From Echinicola shivajiensis (GTDB lineage: Bacteria > Bacteroidota > Bacteroidia > Cytophagales > Cyclobacteriaceae), in NCBI RefSeq assembly GCF_018642165.1, contig NZ_JAHHZM010000001.1, positions 1,054,001-1,118,000 on the forward strand: a DNA stretch of 64,000 nucleotides, written 5' to 3'. The notes beneath the pieces were generated by a model that was not told the origin of the DNA, ran no database searches, and saw nothing but the letters and a program-made list of their open reading frames with translations. Made by a program: the position numbers and the translations under genes. Position 1 is the first letter of the stretch. Every line of letters starts with the position of its first letter. Below are positions 57,821 to 64,000 of this stretch, in pieces.

Positions 57821-58723
57821 TCAGAACACCAATTTATTCATATACATGGCATTTTCTTTTGCTGCTTCCAGTGGAGTAGTACCTTCAAACTTCTCCTGCT
57901 CAACGACAAAATATTCCATTCCATTATCTTTGGCTGTTCTTAAAATCTTTCCGAAATCAATGCTACCTGTCCCTAAGACTGTGGAAGCATTACTCTCTCC
58001 ACTTGCTGCTCCTTTTTCCCTATCTTTCACATGACAAAGACGGAAACGATTTTTATAATTTTTAAAATAAGCTTCTGGATCTACCCCCGCAGTGACAGCC
58101 CAATAGATATCCAACTCAAAATCCACCAACTCAGGGTCTGTATAGTCCATCAGTACATCTTGGGGGATTTGACCTTCCATCTCTTCAAAGGTATAACCAT
58201 GATTATGGTAAGCAAACCTTAGTCCATTCTGCTTGCAGATCTCACCCACTTTATTAAAACGGTCAGCCACCTTTTTCCATTCTTCAATAGATTCCTGCTG
58301 GCCAATATATGGGCAAATCAAATGCTTTATACCGATACTTCCAGCTTCCTCAGCAAGTTTTTCGGTATTTTCAAAAACATTGGCGTGGGATGAAATGAAG
58401 TTTAGCCCTAGGTCTGAAGTGAAGGACTTGAATTCCGTATTTTTCATTCCCCAGAAAATCCCTTTTCCACCATCATAACCTTCGATTTGATTATAACCAA
58501 ACCCTGCTATCTTTTTAATGGTTTCTTGGGCATTTTCAGCCATATTCTCTTTCACAGAGTAAAGCTGGACACCAAAGCTATCCAAGGTTCCTTTTACTGC
58601 TTCAGATACGGCTTCTTCTAAAACTTCAGACTCCTTTTTTGGAGAAGAGCAAAACTGAAAAGGTAAAAAGGCCCCTGCTGCAAATGCAGCGCCCAACTTA
58701 ATAAACTTTCTTCTTTCTTTCAT
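57821..58723 (-). CDS. Exported sugar phosphate isomerase/epimerase-like TIM barrel protein
   Basis: A 300-residue protein of the xylose-isomerase-like TIM barrel family. The N-terminus has a twin-arginine motif and hydrophobic stretch (RRKFIKLGAAFAAGAFLPFQ) with a possible lipobox Cys just after. Barrel metal-site residues are visible (GVQLYSVKENM, RFAYHNHGYTF, VDFELDIYWAV, CHVKDRE, FVVEQEKFEG). Related proteins isomerise, epimerise or cleave sugars, including 3-keto sugars. It is the last gene of the minus-strand cluster. The substrate is unknown. Confidence 0.85.
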   Translation of the reverse strand: MKERRKFIKLGAAFAAGAFLPFQFCSSPKKESEVLEEAVSEAVKGTLDSFGVQLYSVKENMAENAQETIKKIAGFGYNQIEGYDGGKGIFWGMKNTEFKSFTSDLGLNFISSHANVFENTEKLAEEAGSIGIKHLICPYIGQQESIEEWKKVADRFNKVGEICKQNGLRFAYHNHGYTFEEMEGQIPQDVLMDYTDPELVDFELDIYWAVTAGVDPEAYFKNYKNRFRLCHVKDREKGAASGESNASTVLGTGSIDFGKILRTAKDNGMEYFVVEQEKFEGTTPLEAAKENAMYMNKLVF

Positions 58724-58784
58724 TTGGGGTTGGTATAGGTTTAAATTTAAAAAGGGGCAAAATCTTTTACCCCTTATTCAATAA

Positions 58785-59336
58785 TTAAATAGCGTAAGCT
58801 TTATCGCCTTTGTTATAGTCAATACATGGTTCCCATTTACCTGGAACCTCTACATAATTCAAAGCCTGCGTAGCACCAATCTCAGAAGTAAAATAGCCCA
58901 ATACAGTCAAATCCTTGAGCATCTTAAAGTACTTAGGTCCATTTTCGTCATTGGCAGTGGAGTTTAGCTTATTCAAATATTCAGTACGCTCCTCTTGACT
59001 GGCTTTCATAAAATCTTTTCCCACTTCTTCCTTGAAGCCAGATCTTAGGGAATTGAGGCCATCAACAAATTCCTTTTGCTGATCTTCCCAATAGGTATCC
59101 TTCACCATCATTACCATAAACGCTCCAATACCTGTTGCCTTGGCTCCTGGGGTATCTGTGGTAGGAATAATGGTTTCTCCTATTTCATCTAAAAAGGCGA
59201 TCTCCTCAGGAGAAAAGTCCAATCCTTCAATTTGCTTTTCTGGTGTACATCCTGTCAGGATGGCATTAGCGCCCACCATGGTTCCTCCCATCATGAGGAC
59301 GACACTCTTTAATGCATCTCTTCTGTTCATTGCCAT
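58785..59336 (-). CDS. Gluconate 2-dehydrogenase subunit 3-like protein, Tat-exported
   Basis: A 183-residue small subunit with a twin-arginine signal (NRRDALKSVVLMMGGTMVG) that ends in a lipobox-like LTGC. The conserved core FLDEIGETIIPTTDTPGAKA is typical of the gluconate 2-dehydrogenase subunit 3 family. In related enzymes this subunit carries the Tat signal and takes the GMC flavoprotein to the periplasm. The GMC gene lies 17 bases upstream in the same unit, so they surely form a complex. A cytochrome c subunit is not present in the window. A Met two codons in (59330) is an alternative start. Confidence 0.88.
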   Translation of the reverse strand: MAMNRRDALKSVVLMMGGTMVGANAILTGCTPEKQIEGLDFSPEEIAFLDEIGETIIPTTDTPGAKATGIGAFMVMMVKDTYWEDQQKEFVDGLNSLRSGFKEEVGKDFMKASQEERTEYLNKLNSTANDENGPKYFKMLKDLTVLGYFTSEIGATQALNYVEVPGKWEPCIDYNKGDKAYAI

Positions 59337-59353
59337 AGTCGTGTCTTTTTAGA

Positions 59354-61033
59354 TTATAGGTTACCTTTTTTTAATTCTTCCACTGCAAAGCTTGCGGCCC
59401 TAGCCGTCATGGCCATATAGGTCAAGGACGGATTTACTGCTGAGGCAGAGGTCATCGCTGCTCCATCAGTTACAAATACGTTTTTCGCATCCCAAACTTG
59501 GTTGTTTCCATTCAGCACAGAGCTTTTAGGGTCTCTACCCATTCTAGCAGTACCCATCTCATGGATTCCTTGACCAAAAGTGTAGCCAGAATCATAAGTA
59601 TTGACATCTTTAACTCCAGCTGCCTCTAACATTTCAGCAGCATCGTTCATCATGTCCTTCCTCATTTTTTCCTCATTTTCCTTGATTTCCGCATTCATCA
59701 CCAAGGCATACATTCCCCACTTATCCTTCACTTCTTTACTCAATTTAATGGTATTTTCATGATACGGCAAAATTTCCCCAAATGCCATCATCCCCATACT
59801 CCACGGTCCTGGCTCCGTCAAAGCCTCTTTAAGCGGACCTCCAATATTCATTTCTCCTACATTACGGCTCCATCCACTTCTACTTGCTCCTCCCTGATAA
59901 CCAAAACCGCGTACATAATCGCGCTTGTCATCTCCTACATTACGGAACCTTGGAATATAAACTCCTCCAGGCCTTCTACCGAAATAGTATTTATCCTCAA
60001 AACCTTCTACTTTTCCACTTGCTCCCAATCTGAAATGGTGATCCATCACATTGTGACCAAGCTCTCCTGAACTACTCCCTAATCCTTCTGGCCAAATATC
60101 GGTAGCAGAACGCATTAGAATCTGAGTTGAATTAAAAGCTGAAGCACATAAGAACACTATTTTGGATTTATACTCAATAGTCTCCATGGTCTCTGCATCG
60201 ATCACCTCAACGCCTGTAGCTTTCTTTGTGTCTTTGTCATAAATCACCCTATTGGCAATGGAGAAAGGCCTCAAGGTTAGATTACCCGTTGCCATTGCCG
60301 CAGGCAAAGTGGAAGACTGTGTACTAAAGTACCCACCAAATGGACAGCCCAACCAACACTTGTTACGGTATTGACACCCAGGTCTTCCTGGAAGTGGCTG
60401 GGTAATATTTGCGATACGGGCGTTGATCAGGTGGCGTTTACCCTCGAAGCTCTTCTCAAGCCTTGCTTTTACATCCTTCTCCACACAGTTCATGGCCATT
60501 GGCGGCATAAATTGCCCATCAGGCAAAACGTCCAAACCGTCTTTATTTCCAGCTATACCTGCATGCTTCTCTACATAATCATACCAAGAGGCTATATCCT
60601 TATATCTTATCGGCCAATCAACAGCGATGCCTTCTTTTAAGTTGGCCTCAAAATCCAAGTCAGACCACCTGTAACTTTGTCTACCCCAAAGCAAAGAACG
60701 ACCACCTACTTGGTATCCCCTGAACCAGGTAAAAGGCTTCTCTTCCACATATGGACTATCGTCCTCATGTGCCCACCAATCCAGCACTTGCTCATTGAGT
60801 ACATAGTCTCTCTTCAAGTTAGGATGGTTTTCCACCATCTCCGTGGTTCTCCTTCCTCTGTGAGGAATTTCCCACGGTGCCTTGGTGGCATTCTTATAAT
60901 CTTTTACGTGCTCCACATTTTGCCCTCTTTCAAGGAGCAAAACCTTCAATCCTTTTTCAGTCAATTCCTTGGCAGCCCAGCCGCCACTTATTCCGGAACC
61001 AACTACGATTGCATCGTACTCTTGATTAGCCAT
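59354..61033 (-). CDS. GMC-family flavoprotein oxidoreductase
   Basis: A 559-residue FAD enzyme of the glucose-methanol-choline family. The dinucleotide fold AIVVGSGISGGWAAKELTEK is at the N-terminus. The conserved C-terminal region contains the catalytic His in GQGIHEMGTARMG and the Asn in ASAVNPSLTYMAM. It has no signal peptide of its own, so export would depend on the Tat-tagged subunit 3. A cysteine-rich insert (CQYRNKCWLGCPFGG, about residue 222) suggests an iron-sulfur or disulfide site as in G3DH-type enzymes. Expected to oxidise a sugar or sugar alcohol. Confidence 0.92.
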   Translation of the reverse strand: MANQEYDAIVVGSGISGGWAAKELTEKGLKVLLLERGQNVEHVKDYKNATKAPWEIPHRGRRTTEMVENHPNLKRDYVLNEQVLDWWAHEDDSPYVEEKPFTWFRGYQVGGRSLLWGRQSYRWSDLDFEANLKEGIAVDWPIRYKDIASWYDYVEKHAGIAGNKDGLDVLPDGQFMPPMAMNCVEKDVKARLEKSFEGKRHLINARIANITQPLPGRPGCQYRNKCWLGCPFGGYFSTQSSTLPAAMATGNLTLRPFSIANRVIYDKDTKKATGVEVIDAETMETIEYKSKIVFLCASAFNSTQILMRSATDIWPEGLGSSSGELGHNVMDHHFRLGASGKVEGFEDKYYFGRRPGGVYIPRFRNVGDDKRDYVRGFGYQGGASRSGWSRNVGEMNIGGPLKEALTEPGPWSMGMMAFGEILPYHENTIKLSKEVKDKWGMYALVMNAEIKENEEKMRKDMMNDAAEMLEAAGVKDVNTYDSGYTFGQGIHEMGTARMGRDPKSSVLNGNNQVWDAKNVFVTDGAAMTSASAVNPSLTYMAMTARAASFAVEELKKGNL

Positions 61034-61072
61034 AATAAATTATTAGGTTTATAGGTTTATAGGTAATTTAAA

Positions 61073-61939
61073 TTAGATATCACATAGAGCAATTGCTTCT
61101 CTTAAGGAAGCTGCTTTGTCTTTTGCCTTTGGAATAAATTCCTGAGCCACATGTCCTTTGAAACCTGTCTCTGCAATAGCCTTAACAATGGCAGGATAAT
61201 TTAGCTCTTGACTCTCGTTAATTTCATTTCTACCTGGATTTCCACCGGTATGATAATGACCATAATACTGATGGTTCTTTCGAATAGTCCTGATCACATC
61301 TCCTTCATCGATCTGCATATGGTAAATATCATATAGCAATTTAAAATTATCACTATCCAATCTTTTGCATAACTCCACCCCCCATACACTCTTATCACAC
61401 ATATAATCTGGATGATCTACTTTACTGTTCAACAATTCCATCACCAAGGTAACACCATGTTTTTCAGCAATTGGCAATAATTTCTGCAAGCCTTTCACAC
61501 TGTTCTGGAGTCCAGTCTCATCATCCATTCCGTTTCTGTTCCCACTGAAACAGATAAGATTTTTATAGCCGTTTTTTGCTACCAGAGGAATCATTTCAGT
61601 ATAATTCTTAATCAGCTCATCATGGAATTCTGTATGACTAAAACCTTCCTCAAGACTGATTTCAGCACCATTACACATAGAGCTGTATACGCCATGTTTT
61701 TGAGCTGTAGGCCAATCTTTTGGCCCCATTAAGTCAATTGCATTAAATCCAATATCCTTAATCAATACACATAATTCATCTAAGGATAAATGACCATAAG
61801 TCCATCTACAAACAGAATGGTTGATATTCCCTTTAAGCATTTTTTGGTTATTCTTTGCGTTTAAATTCAAATAGGGCATGCCGCTAATTGCAGCAGTGCC
61901 CATGAGCATTTTCTTTAATGCGATCCTTCTTTCTGACAT
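61073..61939 (-). CDS. Hydroxypyruvate isomerase-like TIM barrel protein
   Basis: About 288 residues from the Met at 61939 (MSERRIALKKMLMGTAAISG), a twin-arginine-like signal. A longer reading to 61999 would overlap the MFS gene by 47 bases and lacks a signal at its front. The TIM barrel has metal-site residues in LVMELLNSK, LLYDIYHMQIDEGD and HYHTGGNPGRNE. The family includes hydroxypyruvate isomerase and sugar epimerases. In this cluster a sugar-processing function in the periplasm is more likely. It lies 13 bases after the MFS gene. Confidence 0.87.
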   Translation of the reverse strand: MSERRIALKKMLMGTAAISGMPYLNLNAKNNQKMLKGNINHSVCRWTYGHLSLDELCVLIKDIGFNAIDLMGPKDWPTAQKHGVYSSMCNGAEISLEEGFSHTEFHDELIKNYTEMIPLVAKNGYKNLICFSGNRNGMDDETGLQNSVKGLQKLLPIAEKHGVTLVMELLNSKVDHPDYMCDKSVWGVELCKRLDSDNFKLLYDIYHMQIDEGDVIRTIRKNHQYYGHYHTGGNPGRNEINESQELNYPAIVKAIAETGFKGHVAQEFIPKAKDKAASLREAIALCDI

Positions 61940-61952
61940 GTTTAGATCTAAA

Positions 61953-63185
61953 TTATTCCGCAACTGGTGCAGGTTTCTTTTCTTTAAATGCCAATGCAAA
62001 AATCAAAGCTACCAAAACGGCTATTCCGGATGGAATCAACCAAATAGTTTCCCAGTTGTGAAGACCTTCAGCACCAGTGTAAGCATCAGTAATCATTCCA
62101 GCAACCCAGAACCCAATCAGCATTCCAACTCCATAGGTAGCTAGGGTAATCATTCCCTGGGCAGCGCTTTTGAACTTTTCACCTGCTTTGGAATCTGTAT
62201 AAATTTGTCCTGAAACAAAGAAGAAATCATAACATATTCCGTGAAGCGCAATTCCTATCAAAAGCATGAATGAAAGTTCATTTACATTGCCATAAGCAAA
62301 TAATGCATACCTGACCACCCAAGCGACCATCCCAACAAGTAAGGTTTTCTTGATCCCGAACTTACTAAAGAAAACCGGGAGAAGCAACATAAACAACACC
62401 TCACTCACCTGACCCAGAGCCATTTTACTCGTCAAATTGGTCATCTCAATCTCCCCTAAAAACAAGCTGGCATTCTGATAATAAAAAGCCAATGGAATAC
62501 ATATCATGATAGAAGCAATGAAAAAGATCAAGTAGTTTTTATCCTTAAGCAAAGCAAAAGCATCAAGACCTAAAATCTCAGAAATGGTTTTCTTTTCGCC
62601 TTTGGAAATCTTAGGCGGAGTTTTTGGAAGGACAAAGCTATAGATACCTAAAACAGCCGAAGCGATACAAGTCATCATAAAGGTATTTCTAAGCAATCCT
62701 TGGCCTGCTCCTTCTGCAGAATCCCAGCCAAACACCAAACTAATCACTAATCCTGCCACAATCCACCCAATGGTACCCCAAACTCTAATGGATCCAAATT
62801 CTTTTTCTGGATTGCTCATCTGGTTAAAAGAAACCGAATTCACCAAAGCCAAAGTCGGCATATATGCCACCATATAGGCAAATACATATGGGTAAAAAGT
62901 GGAAAAATCTTCGGCATTGTACATTTGGAACATCAATACTGCACCAATGATGTGTAATACGCCCAAGATTCTTTCTGCGTTAAAATACTTATCGGCAATT
63001 AGACCAATGATAAAAGGAGCAATAATAGCCCCAAATGACTGGGTTGAAAATGCTGCAGCACTTTGCGCACCAGTAGTACTAAGGTTTTTCTCGAGGAACA
63101 ATCCCAAGGTCACAAACCAACCGCCCCAGATGAAGAATTCTAGGAACATCATAAAGGACAGCTTAAACTTGGTAGTAAAATTCAT
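61953..63185 (-). CDS. MFS transporter, nucleoside:H+ symporter (NupG) family
   Basis: A 410-residue inner-membrane transporter with about 12 helices. FFIWGGWFVTLGLFLEKNL at the front and MLLIGIALHGICYDFFFVSG near residue 310 are typical of the NupG/XapB-related group. In Bacteroidota this group is often part of sugar-catabolic clusters, not nucleoside operons, so a sugar or keto-sugar substrate is likely here. It is the first gene of the minus-strand unit and is divergent from the Gfo/Idh/MocA gene. Confidence 0.87.
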   Translation of the reverse strand: MNFTTKFKLSFMMFLEFFIWGGWFVTLGLFLEKNLSTTGAQSAAAFSTQSFGAIIAPFIIGLIADKYFNAERILGVLHIIGAVLMFQMYNAEDFSTFYPYVFAYMVAYMPTLALVNSVSFNQMSNPEKEFGSIRVWGTIGWIVAGLVISLVFGWDSAEGAGQGLLRNTFMMTCIASAVLGIYSFVLPKTPPKISKGEKKTISEILGLDAFALLKDKNYLIFFIASIMICIPLAFYYQNASLFLGEIEMTNLTSKMALGQVSEVLFMLLLPVFFSKFGIKKTLLVGMVAWVVRYALFAYGNVNELSFMLLIGIALHGICYDFFFVSGQIYTDSKAGEKFKSAAQGMITLATYGVGMLIGFWVAGMITDAYTGAEGLHNWETIWLIPSGIAVLVALIFALAFKEKKPAPVAE

Positions 63186-63351
63186 AAGGTTTAATACGGG
63201 TTTTTGATTATTTTAATAAGTCACATCTTAAAATGAAAAAGCCAAACTACTTAAATATTAATTTAAATTTTAGCGTTTTTCATTTAATTTTAGTTTTTGT
63301 ATTTAAAGGACGTAAGTATAAATTATCTATTTATTAAAAGCATCACCACTC

Positions 63352-63371
63352 GTAATACTATATTACTTTTG
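63352..63371 (+). promoter_or_regulatory. Palindrome and -7 box before the Gfo/Idh/MocA gene
   Basis: GTAATA-CTA-TATTAC (63352-63366) is a perfect 6-bp inverted repeat overlapping TACTTTTG (63364-63371), an exact TAnnTTTG match, 90 bases before the start at 63462. A repressor covering the promoter is possible. Confidence 0.4.
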
Positions 63372-63461
63372 GTCACTTTTGTGAGTAAAAAGACTGATAA
63401 TTAGACGAATTAATCCTTAATTAATAAAAATTAATCCCAACATATAATCAAGAAAATAAAA

Positions 63462-64000
63462 ATGGATCAACGCAAACTTCGTATGGGCATGATCGGCGGA
63501 GGGCCCGGTTCCTTTATCGGGGCAGTTCACCGAATAGCTGCAAATATGGATGGTAAAATTGAATTGGTAGCAGGAGCCTTTAGCAGCAATGCTGAAAAAT
63601 CAGCCCAAGCGGGCGCAGAACTCTGCTTGGAAAGCCATAGAATTTACCAGTCTTATGATGAAATGTTTGAAAAGGAGAAACAACTCCCTGAAGACCAAAG
63701 GATCGATTTTGTCAGCATTGTCACTCCCAATCATGTCCACTTCGACCCCAGCATTAAAGCGTTGAAAAATGGTTTCCATGTAGTACTTGACAAACCCATG
63801 ACATTAAGTTTTGAGGAAGCCAAGGAACTCAACAAAGTTATTGAAGAAACAGGCCTTTTATTTTGCCTGACACACACTTACACAGGATACCCAATGGTCA
63901 AAGAAGCCAGACAATTGGTAGCCAATGGAACCTTAGGTAATATCAGAAAAGTATATGTAGAATACCCGCAAGGCTGGCTTTGGAAGGATTTTTCTGAAGA
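63462..64000 (+). CDS. Gfo/Idh/MocA family oxidoreductase (partial, runs off the window)
   Basis: The first 179 codons of an NAD(P)-dependent sugar dehydrogenase; there is no stop inside the window. The dinucleotide fold MGMIGGGPGSFIGAVHRIAA is at the front, SIVTPNHVHFDPSIKAL follows near residue 90, and the family-defining VVLDKPMTLSFEEA with the catalytic Lys near residue 110. No signal peptide, so this member is cytoplasmic. Divergent from the MFS/GMC cluster and probably part of the same sugar-oxidation pathway. Confidence 0.92.
   Translation, partial: MDQRKLRMGMIGGGPGSFIGAVHRIAANMDGKIELVAGAFSSNAEKSAQAGAELCLESHRIYQSYDEMFEKEKQLPEDQRIDFVSIVTPNHVHFDPSIKALKNGFHVVLDKPMTLSFEEAKELNKVIEETGLLFCLTHTYTGYPMVKEARQLVANGTLGNIRKVYVEYPQGWLWKDFSE

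Overview
The window looks like the chromosome of a marine-type Bacteroidota bacterium, most likely order Cytophagales, family Cyclobacteriaceae. This is inferred from protein character: a type IX secretion sorting domain, head-GIN, DUF4221 and DUF7009 proteins, a Nudix-type sugar regulator, TAnnTTTG-like -7 boxes and no clear Shine-Dalgarno sites. No mobile element, phage, CRISPR array or rRNA was seen. The last gene runs off the right edge.

Nitrate assimilation fills 12-6916 and 20506-33970. The first block holds a NarK-type transporter, a three-part fused nitrate reductase (molybdopterin, FAD/NAD and BFD-type iron-sulfur parts), a siroheme-less NirA-like protein with a C-terminal rubredoxin, and a DUF7009 protein. 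The second block holds cobA (siroheme), divergent nirBD, a DUF4153 membrane protein, a NarX-like sensor kinase with a NarL-like regulator, and a cofactor operon moaD-moaA-moaC-mobA-moeB-moeA. A palindrome with NarL-like 7-2-7 geometry (TACGTAW-TT-TTACGTA) sits at the same distance from a -7-like box before both nirB and moaD, so the adjacent two-component system probably controls both. moaE is not in the window.

Between these blocks (7023-20399) lie a ROK kinase, a head-GIN lipoprotein, a small membrane protein, a SelW-like protein, a catalase-peroxidase with a lipoprotein signal, a DUF1552/DUF1592 pair with cytochrome c motifs, a DUF4202 protein and a DUF4221 lipoprotein. From 34006 to 43684 come mostly housekeeping or isolated genes: murF, a type IX-secreted FG-GAP protein, an omega-amidase-like enzyme, def-ruvX-hemerythrin, an S41 protease and an exported VOC protein.

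Pentose use occupies 43795-53929. A degenerate-Nudix regulator of the AraR type, a sodium/solute symporter and araA form one unit with two matching 13-bp operators. xylB-xylA, a divergent AraC-type regulator with a perfect 12-bp inverted repeat, and a second symporter form the other.

The right end has an M28 peptidase, a four-gene tRNA cluster (Lys-Pro-Arg-Lys, minus strand), a TPR/SH3 protein, a Lon N-domain protein and a minus-strand sugar-oxidation cluster: two TIM-barrel proteins, a gluconate-2-dehydrogenase subunit 3-like protein, a GMC oxidoreductase and an MFS transporter. These are divergent from a partial Gfo/Idh/MocA oxidoreductase.
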